Part shown: positions 23,944-35,833 of the stretch, in pieces | How the letters are laid out: the number at the start of each line of letters is the position of its first letter | Numbering within the stretch: position 1 is the stretch's first letter | From: Dendrophyllia cribrosa | Taxonomy: Eukaryota > Cnidaria > Anthozoa > Scleractinia > Dendrophylliidae | Direction of reading: 5' to 3' | Length of the DNA: 64,000 nucleotides | Assembly (NCBI GenBank): GCA_024195265.1 | Contig: JAJLRJ010000006.1 | Coordinates: 3,468,501 to 3,532,500, forward strand | Program-made: the position numbers and the translations under genes | The notes under the pieces: generated by a model | The model's input: only the letters and a program-made list of their open reading frames with translations | What the model was told of the DNA's origin: nothing | Database searches by the model: none

Positions 23944-26900
23944 GAAACGTCAAGTCATTAATCAAAGTTTTTTACAACATGCGTTGTTTTGTCATGTTTA
24001 TAACCGCAGTGTGTATTGTTTTCCTGATAAACCTCCCTGTCGTCAAGACCTCGCCCCAACAAAGAACGGTCTGTCATAACAATAGTTAGTTCATAACTCT
24101 AAATTACGTGGAGGAGACTGCTCAGGCCTTAAAATATCAATCAGTGCAAAAACTTCGATGTTAGGGGGAGACATGTCTCAATATCTAAGGGCTAGTCGTC
24201 CGGGCAATTTTAACGGATACCTGAGAAAATAGAGGGCCCAGGGGCTATGCAAAATATAGCCTCCAATGCGCTTACCTACTGATACGGGCCAGAATGTATG
24301 CTGCCTCGTCCCTCAGCCGCCAGTGGTCATTCTTTGGATTAAGCGAGGCAGCAAGAGACTCAAGCAAACAGTACATGACTGCCGTAACAAGCTGAATCAC
24401 CTGCGGAACAAACATGATACTATAATGTCAGTAAAGTGTATACATAACACTCTTGTGAAATCTTGTTTTAACGGACAGCTTAAATCCCGCAAATAGACCA
24501 CGTGTTCCTCGTAGTTTTTTTTGTTTTTGTTTTTGTTTTGCAGTTTTTTTGTTTTTTCGTTTTTTATTTCAGCTTAGACAGACAAACATTCGATGCTGCT
24601 GGTAAGAGCCAGGGGTTTCAATGAAATTAAGAGTAAGTGGCAATATTTATAAAATAGACGGCCGTGGCAGTAGCATTTCCAGCATTCTGGGCATCAACTT
24701 AAGTGAAATTAATCGAAAAGTAGGCGGCGAAAATTTAGGAAGTAGCCGGCGAAATTCGCCAGTTGCCGGCTTCTAATGAAACCTCTGAAGAGCATCTTTA
24801 AATTAGTAAACCTTGTAAATCTGAGCGTAATATTTTGCTTAGAAGCAGAGCTATTGGTCAGTTAATAGCGAGATGTTTATATGGTGGTTCCCTAATCTTG
24901 CATACCGGGTATGTAAGATTAGGGAACCGCCATATAAACAGACATTAATACACAGTTTGTATGTGATAAAGAGGTCTATCAGAAAAAGATCTGGATCAGG
25001 AAGAAAACTCTAAAGCTGACAACGCCCAAAAGTAGAAACCTTGACGTGCCATCTGTGAAAGGCTTAAACATGTACATGTACGTAAGAGTCAAAACAGTTA
25101 ATATAAACCTGCTTTGTTTTGACCAACAAGAGACTCTATGAGCTCATAACAGTGAGAATAAAAACTATGTGAAAAAGGAAGCTTTTTGTGTTTCAATGAA
25201 ACCTTCCTTATAGTTTCACAGTAGAACCTCTACTAACGGCCAGCTCCCCATAACGGCCACCTCTCTACAACGGCCATGTTTTCTTGTCCAGCCTTCTCAT
25301 TCACTCACTCAAAATGCTCAAATTGCAAACCTCCCATTAACAGTCACCTCTCCACAACGGCCAGAAAGGTCTGTCTGAAGGTGGCCGTTGTACAGAGGTT
25401 CGACTGTATGTCAATTTTGCTTGAACCTGTCCTTAAAGAATCTGACCCACCCAGTTTGCGTGCCTACATTGGTTCATCCGCCATTTTCAGGGCCCCCGAA
25501 AATCCATACTGTATATGTAGATGAGAAATTCACTCGTGCAAGAGGCGATATGCTTGCCCAAATATCATAACAATAAGAGAAGCGTGCAATGCAAACTGGG
25601 TGGGTCAGACTGTTTAATAGAACAGGTACTATGCTCGCATTGCAGAAAATAGTAAAAAAAGAACACATCTCTTACATAAGGTTCCAGGAACAAGGACTGA
25701 TTTTCAATCAAAGACCTGACCATACTCAACAGCTTGCTAAGCTGTGTCAATTCATGGCTGTAGGACTTCACCTGAGAAATAACAAGCAATAGATGGTAAC
25801 CATTAGCAATAAAACCTTTCGAGGAGTTTCAGAGGTGGTGATTGGAGGAGGTGGGGGGGGGGGGGGGGGGGGGCGAGGGGGGGGGGGGGGGGGGGCGGAG
25901 GGAGGATGGGTGTCTGGAGCCTCAGAGCTCATAAAAAACGGTCATAAAAATAAATATTGGACATAAAATTGAAGAATTAAAAAGTAAACCATGCACTGTA
26001 AAACTATTTTGAAGTTCGTGTTAAATTATAGCGTCATAATGCTTTCTCGAGCCAAGCCATGGAGAACTAAACTCCTGTTGGACTCGTCTGTTTCTTGTAA
26101 AAAAATTAATAATTCAACAATGTTTTACTTACTCCTGATGCTATAAAGTTCACAAAATATGCCAGTAAAGAAGAGATCTTCGGGTTGGTCCTTAGATCAC
26201 TTAGAGCCACCTGGTAAATAGAGACAAAGCAATGTAACTTATATGGAATGGTATACAAAATGAGACTAAAATTGACCCTGCTGATTGCAGGTTAGCATGC
26301 TCCAATTATAATAAAAAAAATATGTGAAATAAAGGAGCCTTACTTTGCAGCACTCTTCCTCGTCACCTAAAACAGCCTTCGTTATTTGCTCATAATAACT
26401 CAAACAGGTCTGCAAAAAGACAAACACAAGGTACAAATTACTCAGCTGGCAGGTAATATAAGGGATGGGGAAGGATCTTTCAAAAATTTCGGGTTTTGCA
26501 AAAGTATAGTCAAACTTCACTCCTCAGATGAACTCGTTATCATGAACTCGTTATCATAAACGGAGACAAAGGAAAATAAAAATTAAACTGGTTTTGAACA
26601 AAAAAAAAATTAAATCACAACATGTACATGTACACCTGGGTGAAGAGGCAAGGACCAAAAATTCTTGTCCAAGGAAACCACACGGCAAGATAATTAATGT
26701 TAATGCATGAAGAAATGTACTTTATTACCTCTGACAGAGGGCGACGTGCAGATCCATTGTCATTGGTACCATTAACTCGACCTAGAGTCAGAACATAACA
26801 TTTTAACATTAAAAAGCAAACTTTTACGTACAATAATTTATAGCCTTCAGGGGGGGGGGAAGGGGGGGGAGGGGGGAGAGGGGGGGAAGGGGGGGAGGGG

Positions 26901-29900
26901 GGAGAGGGGGGGAAGGGGGGAGGGGGAAGGGGGGAGGGGGGAGGGGGGGAAGGGGGGGGAGGGGGGAGGGGGGGAAGGGGGGAGGGGGGAATCTCATATA
27001 TATAAGCTGTATGGGTATGTGCCACTGTGAAGGGTATGGGTTTCAAGCTGTTTAGTCTGGGATAGGGTATAGAAATCAGAGACTTTTGGTCTAGAATAGA
27101 GTATCATTTCCATGAAACTGATCAATTGCGTGGAGAATTAAGTCTAGAAGAGGAATAATATTATTGAAACTCAGAAGAGAAAGTGGAATGGAAATAAAAC
27201 CATTGTGGCAACTCTGTTGACAGATGGTTTTCCATTAAAAACACTTCTATAGTGATACAGTTCTAAAAATAGCAAGTCTGGGATAGGGTAGGGATTTTCA
27301 ATGTCTTGAGTTGCAAAATCATTCGAACATGATCTGGTATAAGGAAAGGGTTTCAGAGTCCCAGCAGACACCTCCCACCCAAAAATATACAGAGTACCTC
27401 CCCTCCCCGCCCCTGGGACACGACAGTAGGTAATCAAGACCCAAGTGTACCTGAACAAACGATGTAAATTGTATGCAAATTATGATTTTACAGTCTGCTG
27501 ACTTGCAAATTTCAGAAATTGGAATTGTACCCGTGGTATGTTCAAACTTACCAGCATTTTGTTGCACATGACTTCCAACAGGAGGTGAACCCTCAATACA
27601 CAACCAGTGAGCTGAAAGATTAGTAAACAAAGTCTTCATGAGCCAATTAAGTGGGGTACACCTGCCAGAACTTAACCGGTTAATGTAGCATTAAGTGACA
27701 GAATGTTAACATCTTATTCTGGCACACGACAGTTTATTTTGGGGCAAAATTTTTTATAGAGTGAAAATTCGAAGAGGCAAGTGTGAGGGGAACACGTGAA
27801 GCCTGAGTACTTCTCTCCCTTTCTGCCCTTGTGAGAACGCGTCCTAGAAATTTTGCCCTATGAAAAAACCCGCGCCTGCATGGGCAGGCATATAATAAGT
27901 GCAAATATTTTACGAGTTGTCTAGTAAAAGTACAAGCAATGCATAAAATGTCAGCGCACATTATCTGCTAAAACACTGAATAAGGGCTTTATTATTAGAT
28001 CTATTTCTTTAGCTAGAGCATTGCTACATGTATTTTCTCAGTCTACGCATGTTATTGTTGTGTGTTCTCTTGTCCTAAACCAGTAACATGACACAGCAGT
28101 AGAATAATAATACTATATGTACCCCCTCCCTTCCCCCAGTGTTGGAAACTTTATAACTCGCTGAACTGCACCAAAAAATATTCAAACTGCACTCCCCCAA
28201 GAAGATTTGACACTCACCTGGGTGAGTGGGTGTGTTCTAATTTCCATCCCCCACCCCCACCCACCCAGCAAAATGCTTATCAGTATCTGTTCACCTGGGT
28301 GAAGAGAGACAATATGTGGAGCAAAGTTCCTTGCCTTAGGAAACAACACGATGACAGAGGCCATACCAGGGCTGAAACCATCAGCTTTCAGCTTGAAAAC
28401 CTGATGCACTTACCTCAGATCTATACCACTGCACCTCCACATTTCTCTCCACATTTATCAAAGAAATAATCCCAAAATAACTACTAAGCAATAACCCTTG
28501 TTTACACAGCGTTACCTTTAACTGTTCTCTGTCCAGGATCAGTAGGTATTGCAACATTCATGGCCAGCTCTCGCAAGCCAATTTCCTTATCATCAACAAA
28601 GAAAATATCACCATCTTTGGTGACAGTGCTGCGAAACAACATGTCATCCAATGATCCATAGCCATAAATGGGCTGAAAAAAATTATAATAAATATCTAAG
28701 TTGCACTGTAACCCTAACCCTTATTCCTAAAATGAACTATGAGCATCCCATGCATATTTCAGAGAGAACCCGAGAGCCTCTTAGCCTGAAGGGGTGGGTG
28801 TTGGGAGGTACTAGAGTTAAAAAGTAACAGCAAGGCACCACTTTTACTCAACAGAGTATGAGAAGGGTTTCTCATTTTTAGTTCAGCCTTCCCTTTGTCC
28901 TTTGTGCTCTCCACTTGTTGTCAAGCCTTCCCACTGGACTTTTCTCAGTGCTCCCGCCAAAATCCCAGTAAGTGTCTGGAAGGAAGGTTCAAATCCCGGG
29001 GGGGTACTCCCTATAATGGATTATACGGGGATGCTCCGCCAGAAAGGGGTACGTTTTTGAGGCTGGAGGTATATGAAAGGGTCGGGATTTCACGAGTTGA
29101 AGTATGTGAAAGGGTAGGGATTTCACGAAGAATAGGAAATGGTAGCGAAAACACGAGTTGAAGCATATAAAAAAGGTAGGGAAAACTGCAATTTAAGTAT
29201 TATAAAAAGGGCCTTTCAAAATATATCAAACAGACGCATGCAAAGGCTATATGAAAGGGGTACCATTTTCAACGAAAGGTATATGAAAAGGGTACCATTT
29301 TCAATGAAAGGTATATGAAAGGGGTACCTTTTCTGTCAAAAACGGTATATAAAAGGGTAAGGGTTTGGACCTCGGGGCGGAGCATCCCTGTACAAAACTT
29401 TGTTGAGTACCCCAACCAAAACTAGACCCATAAAATCCTGATGGCCCGAAACAGTTAAAGCTAACTCCCCAAAATCCCATGTGCACCTTGGTATTCGATA
29501 CTGTATCAAATGGCTCCACCTTAGTCTATTTATCTAGTAACCATCTTAACAAGCCAGGCGTGTGTTTCTCAAAGGTCCCGAAGACATTTCGGGCCCGAAA
29601 GCCATTTTTAATTCTCAGTTTCTATCAAGTGGAGCTGAAGTTAATAGCCCACAAGCCTGCCCGACGTGTTTCGTCAACTACAAATTTTATTTCTAAGCTT
29701 TCAAAATAAACAAAAACTGATTTCTTGTCATTAACACAGTGCACAAAATAAGGCTTTTCGGGCCCGAAAAGTTTTCGGGACCTTTGAGAAACGCACTCCA
29801 GGTTACAAACATTAACTTAGCAGTGAGTTGTCATCACTGATGGCGGAAAAATTACCATTATGATAATTAACTTTGAACAGACAATAATTATGTATGTATG

Positions 29901-30440
29901 TGTTGTGGTTCAATTTTATCCTTGGTTCAAATGTTATTTTCCTTTGTTTTTGGCTATGGTAATGTATGATAATGAGTTTTAAACAAAGGAAAATAAAATT
30001 TGAACCAAGGATAAAATTGAACCACAACATATGCACTATTGTTTTGCTTTGCTTTAGGAGTTCTATTGTTTTGGCTTTTGTTTCAGTTTTTAGAATGGTA
30101 TGCATATATGTAATTAAATAATGTGTGGGGTTATACAGAAATCTTTCCCTGATAGCCATTGATAGACCTATTTAAAAAAGTAAATAAATAACAAGCGTAA
30201 TCAACCTCTAGAACCTCACTAAAAATCGTAAATTTTAAACCCCCAAAAATCCTTTACATCTCCCCGTCAGTTCTAAGCCCGAGTGCCTACACCTACTCCC
30301 CATCTGGGCCCCAACTCATATTTCTCCCCTTTGGAAACCGACATGTCTGCCGGCAGCTGGTCTGTAAAATATTGTTTTACCAGGTATTGTGGAGTGACCA
30401 TCTAATCTCATTGTAATGCACCTGTCAATGGTTTCCCCCA

Positions 30441-30483
<43 letters not shown>

Positions 30484-30981
30484 GGGGGGTATCTGGCATA
30501 CCCACGGGCTTGACATTAAATTGCCTACCTTGGGTTGGAAATTTGACAAGGCATTTAGTTTGTGTTGCCCCAGGGTCGGCAAGATTGTCAACATTGGGTT
30601 GATGGGGACAGTAAAAGTACCATAACCAACATAAAACCTATTATTGAACCTGCCATTTCGGCACATTTGGTGGGCATTCACAGGATCTTGAGAAGGTGAG
30701 GGAAGAGTTATTTACTATATTTCTCCAATCTTTTATGTTTAAAACTTTCCTTCTTTGCACTATTAGCCCATAGATCAATTTTTTGCCTGCTGGCGCTAAA
30801 GTGAAATAATTTGGATGTGATTTTAATAAGATTTTTTAATTAAGTTGTTTGGATATTTTACAGAATTTCCCTAGGGTGGGGGAATTTGAAAGGTAATTTT
30901 TACCTTAGGGTGACAAAATTGACCAAAATTTGAAGGAAAAATGTCAAATGTCAAATGTCAAACGCCGTGGGCATGCCCGAT

Positions 30982-31012
<31 letters not shown>

Positions 31013-31406
31013 ACCCTGAGGGAAACCATTGACAGGTACATTAAATTGTACATATCTAGTTATGCAATAAAGATACAGCTTTTTTACCTCGCAACTGCTC
31101 CTTTCTAGCGCTTTATTGAAATCTTCGCTGGTGAGACGCCTTCTCTTAGCATGCTTCATATACTGAGACGCGCTCTAAGAGAATATAAGAAATCACACGA
31201 CGATTACTTGAAATAAGCACAGTTTGGAAGTCATCCTAAAGAATTAACCTATCTAGCTGTACCTGTAGGGTCTCGCGAAGTCTGTAGGTCACATCTTCCG
31301 CAAGCGAACTCGCAAGGTCATCTGTCAAACTAAGCGCACCTACAATTTCGGCGTACAATTTCACCGATTTCGGCGACACTATCGCAAATTTTGAGTCGTC
31401 AGCCAT
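20234..31406 (-). CDS. TAF6L: TAF6-like protein, SAGA/PCAF complex subunit, complete
   Basis: TAF6L is the TAF6 paralogue that pairs through a histone fold with TAF9 in SAGA-type acetyltransferase complexes, a nuclear coactivator. Twelve coding exons (given in gene order) join in frame: 31406-31263, 31174-31088, 28672-28516, 27611-27552, 26781-26729, 26409-26344, 26210-26133, 25771-25676, 24400-24276, 23196-23064, 21893-21765 and 21007-20234. The product is 633 aa; human TAF6L is about 620. The histone fold covers about residues 6-76 (LAEDVTYRLRETLQ, MKHAKRRRLTSEDFNKAL). The TAF6 HEAT region covers about 168-376 (YYEQITKAVLGDEEE, LNPKNDHWRLRDEAA, HYGAVVGLTELGPEV, YVIPHLRTYW). The last exon is a long basic, low-complexity tail. 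TAF6L is preferred over TAF6 because of the FNKALERSS and YRLRE wording. An upstream in-frame ATG at 31445 exists but would add a non-family N terminus. The last acceptor is a NAGNAG site. Confidence 0.92.
22376..22875. repeat. Higher-order minisatellite in TAF6L intron 10
   Basis: Monomers of about 28 bases (type TTGCATATTTACCCGCACTT) follow one another in a fixed order, giving a higher-order unit of about 112 bases repeated roughly four times (near 22461, 22572, 22709 and 22821). One unit carries extra monomers. The array is free of stop codons in several frames on both strands, which creates ORFs of up to about 200 codons that I do not regard as genes. Confidence 0.85.
23486..23522. repeat. 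Poly(C) tract
   Basis: A run of about 37 bases, all C except one T at 23490. It lies in TAF6L intron 9 and is likely variable in length between alleles and in assemblies. Confidence 0.9.
23920..23947 (+). other. Hammerhead-like core motif
   Basis: CTGAAGA, a GTATG/CATAC hairpin, then GAAACGTC. This has the box order of a hammerhead core with one extra base before the stem. Penelope-like retroelements are known to carry minimal hammerhead motifs; whether this belongs to one is inference. Confidence 0.3.
24862..24948. repeat. Short perfect fold-back repeat
   Basis: The arms GGTTCCCTAATCTTGCATACC and its inverse meet at a 2-4 base centre near 24906. It lies in TAF6L intron 9 and would form a strong hairpin in RNA. 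Confidence 0.8.
25219..25407. mobile_element. MITE with CAGTNGAACCTCT ends
   Basis: The left end CAGTAGAACCTCTACTAACG and the right end, whose reverse complement is CAGTCGAACCTCTGTACAAC, form inverted repeats. Both are followed inward by GGCCACCT-like words repeated several times. Related debris occurs at 52855-53150 and 56170-56310. It lies in TAF6L intron 8. Confidence 0.65.
25850..25915. repeat. Poly(G) tract
   Basis: G run of about 60 bases broken by CGA and other single changes, in TAF6L intron 7. Quadruplex-prone on the plus strand, C-rich in the TAF6L pre-mRNA sense. Confidence 0.85.
26851..26990. repeat. G-rich tract of GGGGGGAA/GGGGAGG units
   Basis: About 140 bases of G runs separated by single or double A with a loose period of 8-9 and a higher 26-27 base rhythm. 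It directly borders the G-tipped element at 26991-27415, so it may be the expanded terminus of that element. Confidence 0.8.
26991..27415 (-). mobile_element. G-tipped inverted-repeat element, second copy
   Basis: Reverse-orientation relative of 13839-14241: it shares CTGGGATAGGGTA, GTCTAGAATAGAGTATC and GGGTTTCAGAGTCCCAG, and ends in ACAGAGTACCTCCCC. It overlaps TAF6L intron 4 and introduces no coding change. Confidence 0.65.
28998..29413. mobile_element. G-tipped element with GGGGTACTC ends and ATATGAAAGGG repeats
   Basis: The left end GGGGGGGTACTCC continues to GGGGATGCTCCGCC. The right end read in reverse is GGGGTACTCAACAAAG followed by GGGATGCTCCGCCCCGAGG. The interior repeats GGTATATGAAAGGGTA many times. 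A 75-base fragment of the same family is at 43486-43560. It lies in TAF6L intron 2. Confidence 0.7.
29904..30031. mobile_element. Palindromic MITE, TTTTCCTTTGT core
   Basis: The arms GTGGTTCAATTTTATCCTTG and its inverse enclose TTTTCCTTTGTTT and its inverse. Relatives occur at about 35115-35272 and 36371-36507. It lies in TAF6L intron 2. Confidence 0.7.
30414..31042. mobile_element. Inverted-repeat element with poly(G) inside its ends
   Basis: Both ends read CCTGTCAATGGTTTCCC, then a long G run (30441-30488 at the left; C run about 30983-31012 at the right), then GGGGTATC and GGCATRCCCACG. The homopolymers are therefore part of the mirrored termini. The body is about 450 bases without recognised coding. 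It lies in TAF6L intron 2. Confidence 0.75.
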
Positions 31407-31817
31407 AGATGAAAATTTGTTATCTTTATGTCTGCGTATTGTCACTTCAATTGTGTGGTCTAATCGAGGAATTATTGTGAAATCACTTTGTTAGCAATTT
31501 CGCAAAGACGTCTCCTGAGAGCGCGGCCATGTTGGTTATTTTTCTGCAGGAGACTGGGGTGTAGCACAGGCAACCCAGAAAATGAACAAAAATGAGCTCG
31601 CAATGAACAGGGTGGCATCACCCTCTTCGGTCGGCTACTCTACTTGACCCTACTTACCGCGTCAAAATCCGGTGCGCTTCTCTCGTTCCGCGTCTTTCCC
31701 CTACGCGCGTCTCCCGTGTCTTGCCCAGAAACATAGAATGCACGATCACTACAACAAACCGCTGAGAATGGCCGGATCTGGGTTTCCAGACCTAGATCAG
31801 TATTTATAGTACTTGAA

Positions 31818-32135
31818 ATGAAACAAAAGAAACGGCAAACTGATCCTTACGGCAGAAAAACAGAAGCAGAAGCAAAAACAAATAAAATAAAATAAAAGTG
31901 GAATATAATAGTGCCCAATATTTCGCTTTGCAAAACAAAGCTTCTTCAGGGGCTAGCACTATAAATGATTATAACGGTTTTATAATCATTTATAGTGCTA
32001 GCCCCTGAAGAAGCTTTGTTTTGCAAAGCGAAATATTGGGCACTATTATATTCCACTTTTATTTTATTTTATTTGTTTTTGCTTCTGCTTCTGTTTTTCT
32101 GCCGTAAGGATCAGTTTGCCTTTTTTTTTGTTTCA
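31818..32135. repeat. About 300-base near-perfect palindrome
   Basis: Arms of about 138 bases or more meet at ATAACGGTTTTAT near 31977. They contain GCCCAATATTTCGCTTTGC and its inverse, and a mirrored CTGAAGA..GAAA hairpin motif. The word CGAAATATTGGGCA recurs in the palindrome at 60280-60465, so the two are probably related elements. Confidence 0.85.
31921..32033. other. Mirrored hammerhead-like core motifs
   Basis: CTGAAGA, a GCTTTG/CAAAGC hairpin and GAAA occur on the plus strand at 32005-32033 and on the minus strand at 31949-31921. One unpaired base separates the first box from the stem. Stem III is not evident. Confidence 0.3.
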
Positions 32136-33109
32136 AAGACGACTGGGGACGAGTCAGGGGTGGCATGGCAATCCATGGCAAATGTGTTTTTCTCGCAAAA
32201 TTTTGCCAGAATATAATTTATCGCATCGGCGTTTTTTGAGCGTTCCTGCACGTTTCTGTGTCCGCCGTAGTATCGCTTTCTCGCAAAGTCTCAAATTTTC
32301 TGATTCGCCACCCCTAATATCGTGGGCTCCCGTAAACCTGTCTGACTTGTCACAGCTCACACTGAACCCATCAGATCTGCCAACAGCCACTCCTCCCCTA
32401 CGCAGCTCTCACAAGGTCTTCTCTGATTTGCTGAGTAAACAACAGAACAAACAAACAACAAATGAAATAAGGGACGGACCATTATTCTTTGGACGAGGGG
32501 GGGGGGGGGGGGAGGGGTGGGGTTGGAAATTTTTCACATACAAACATTTTTTTTTTATATGCGGCACCTGCTGCAAACAATTTATTTTGTGTCTCCATCC
32601 AACTGCCATACTTCCAGCAAACAATTTTTTTTTATTTTTTGCTTGCAAACAATTTATTTCAGTGTTTATAGCCTCTGCATACAATTTATTTCGAAATTTT
32701 CCAACCTCCGCAACTGCCCTCGTCGGGGTGGTAGGAACTGATGGCAAAAGGATTGCGGGCGCATAATTTGAACTCCAAGGGCGAGAACAACAGAGGTTAC
32801 GTGCACGCGTTCATCACGCATCATATTTCATTTTCCTGCGAATCTTTGGGCTGTTCTGGGTGGCCCTTTCAAAGGTAAACCTTTTTTTAGTTTTCTTTAT
32901 TTTGTTACTCTATATATTTTATAATATCTACTCAGAAGCATGTACGTATTGCACGATATCTTTCGTTCGTGCATTTTCTCATGTTGTTTCACTATTTGAC
33001 TTTTGCCTTTTGGGGTCCAAATAAAGGCATCTCCGGACTCCATATTGGGGAACGATCGTGAAAAGGTGAACGAAATTACTACAAGTGGTCAATTTATTTC
33101 TTTTTGCAG

Positions 33110-33172
33110 GGAATGATCACAGTTTGATCAACGTTGTGTTCTGTACTCGCCTTTCTCTGTATATCATTCCAG
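33110..33172 (+). other. PC: Candidate 5' UTR exon of PC
   Basis: A 63-base segment is bounded by TTTTTGCAG and GGTACGTGT. The first coding exon of PC is preceded by an acceptor (TTCCAG, ending 35772), so at least one upstream non-coding exon must exist. This segment and a donor at 32873 (CAAAG/GTAAAC) are the best candidates I see. Not proven. Confidence 0.35.
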
Positions 33173-35772
33173 GTACGTGTCAAGCGATTTTATTAGATAA
33201 TCAATAAGTTCGAATTTTAAGCTTAAATTAATGAATGAAATCTATAAAACCTACATTTTAGAAACTGCATGTCCATGAAAATGCCATGATGCATATTTCA
33301 TTTTAACTTTTATTTTGACTTCAATGGCAATCTCGCCATGATAATAATAACTTTATTTGTTTGTATTCGTGTCAAAGTTCATTATATTGTAAGCTCGTAA
33401 ATTTCTGTAAATTGCCATTATAGATTCTCATCAGCAACTGTGTTGCCAGAGTCACTACTGTCTAGAATCGAGCGTGTTCGATTGAGAAATCAAATAGAAC
33501 TAAACTTACCATATCATTGTCTTTTTTTTCTGTTAAGTTCTGTTTTTATATATTTCGAGAGCATTTTTTTAAAATGAAGCCATGAGGTAATAGTATTATT
33601 GAAGCTCGAGGAATATTATAATTTATTCATAAATATATTCAAGGTTTAATTTCTTTTGAAATTTGATATCTTGTTTGCTTCTTGATATTGTAAATTATAG
33701 GTGAATGCTGTGTAAGATGTTAAAATATTACTAAGCGATATTGTTAAAAAAAAACTCAGATGGATAAATTGCCAAAAGCCAGCTGGATTTTTTAGAGTTT
33801 TTCTCAAAACTGAAAAAAAAAAAACTATTTAAAATTGGAGAAAAAGTAACAATAAATTTTGCATGCATATTTCAAAATTATGATAATAAAACAACCATAA
33901 AAACTGGTGTAATCTGCTTCTTAACAGCTACTTTCATTGTTTTTTTTTTCTTCAATTTTGGATAATTTGATCACCCTTATAAGATTATAACCACAGGGAT
34001 GAAAAAAAAAAAAAAAATCTCAGGAGTTTCACCTAAAGGTCAGTTTAGCAGCTTAAAGCTTTAGCATTATTAATCATTGTTCAGATTGGATTACATGTAG
34101 AACACATTGTGATGTCAGATTAGTTTCATGATCAGCTCTAAAAGTGTGTTTGGCAACATAAAAGAGAGGTTACGTGCTTATGTTCATCTCGCATAGGTTC
34201 TGACTGCTGCACGTCAAACTTGACTTAAACAGTAACTGCAATACTGTGACGTATTTGTGTGCCAAATTATGCCAGCACATGTGATAGTCAACATACATGC
34301 ATGAACAGTAGAACAAAATCCAATGAGTGAATGCTCCATCTTTATTTCCTATCACTCAGTAATTGATCTTGTTACAATTTTGTCCTAGATATTTAATTGA
34401 AGGGAGGAGGACTATAAGGAAGCCTTTACAGTCTTTTTCAAGGCATTTTCTCTTTTGTTAATATACATTAATTTTATAAATGATAAGTTCAGGTTTGTCG
34501 ACAGCAAATAACAGTCTAATACTTGACATTATCTTTGTTTGGAAACTGGCCAAACTCTGCACATGTATATTTGCAGCACTTAACATGTACTTTGGCATGA
34601 AGCGAGAGTATTAGTATTTCATGTTTCCTGTCACACAAAAATCGAGCTTTACCACTACAAACCAGTTATGAATATGATAATTATTTCCTTTAAAGATACA
34701 AATGTAAACAAACAGGAAATTGTATCAGACAAAGGTCAATACTGATGGATCATAGGAATGATTGAGGAGTGTAATGTACATGTAGGAGGATGTGTCCTCA
34801 CAATAGACCTTTGCATCAATGAGTCTTGTGACTTACATGTGATACTCTTTCTTAAATAAGAAGAGGCAAGTTATTAACATAAATAATAGCAGAAATGGAG
34901 ACTGTTGTGAAAAGCTCAAAGTATAGGTGCTAACAAATTAAGGTCAGTTAGTTTCTGATCTTGTTTCAAAGATTTGTTTTAAACTCTTACAGAGTGTTAA
35001 GTAGGATTTTATGACAGTTTGAACTTTCAAGAAGTTTTAAATCAATTTGTGTAATATTAAGTCACAGGAGGGCATTTATTAGCCTTTTGTGCCGTTTTGC
35101 CTGTGGTTTCCATTAAACCTGTGTGGTTCAATTTTTTTCTTTGGTTTGAAAACTTTCAAACCATGCAGTTTAATTGTTGTTCTCATTTATCTCAGGTTCA
35201 TTACCATAATCAGACACAAAAGAAAACAAAAGTCAAACTTTCAAACCAAAGAAAAATTTTAACCACAACATAGATTTCACACCTTTAAAGGGGCAGTGTC
35301 ACGAGGTTCCATGCGCGGCACTGTTGATTGTTCTTGCACCAGAATTTTTAATTTGGACATATCACTGTTAAAAGTGATTTTTTTTCTTCCGGCTATCAAA
35401 ACGGATTTTTCAATTCAACAAATACCTCCACTTCTCGACGGCCTTTTTGAATTTGCCGGATCAAACTTGAAAACATGGGCCGAATGTTTTCAAGTTTTGT
35501 CCTCATGATACTGCCCCTTCAAGCACCCCACTTGTAATCAGCATTTTATTTCGCCTTGTAATATCGCTGTATAATCAAGCATATAAGTCATGAGAATAGA
35601 GGGAAAAATTACCAATTAAACTAAATTGTCTTGGATGTTCAAACAACTTCTTCTAACTACTATTATGGGGAATGTATGGAGACTGGTGGGAAAATTTGTA
35701 TCTTTATAGTTTTGGGACTGAAAAATTTAATACACCAGTATCAGTGACCTTAATTTTTATTTACCATTCCAG
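33173..35772. other. Probable PC 5' intron
   Basis: AT-rich with no coding match. It includes an L2/CR1-like 3' end (ATAATAATAACTTTATTTG at about 33341), a MITE of the TTTTCCTTTGT family at about 35115-35272 and a MITE with AAAGGGGCAGTGTCACGAGG ends at about 35287-35521. Confidence 0.45.
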
Positions 35773-35833
35773 GATACTTAAATCTGCTTCCTAGTTATTG
35801 CCTTCCAATAAGGGGATAGTATCTGAAATAAAC

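Larger units (their letters stand above)
31407..32780. promoter_or_regulatory. Divergent spacer between TAF6L and PC
   Basis: TAF6L starts leftward at 31406 and PC transcription is inferred to start rightward near 32.8 kb, so this stretch should contain both promoters. No clear TATA box was found. The mirrored palindrome 31818-32135 and a G run at 32498-32513 lie within it. Its role as promoter is inferred from gene geometry only. Confidence 0.35.

Noticed and set aside
26615..27046. Proline-rich 143-codon ORF
   Set aside because: Proline comes from translating a G-rich low-complexity tract; the rest matches nothing.
32116..32766. 216-codon ORF between TAF6L and PC
   Set aside because: Overlaps the palindrome and a poly(G) run, low-complexity composition, no recognisable domain.
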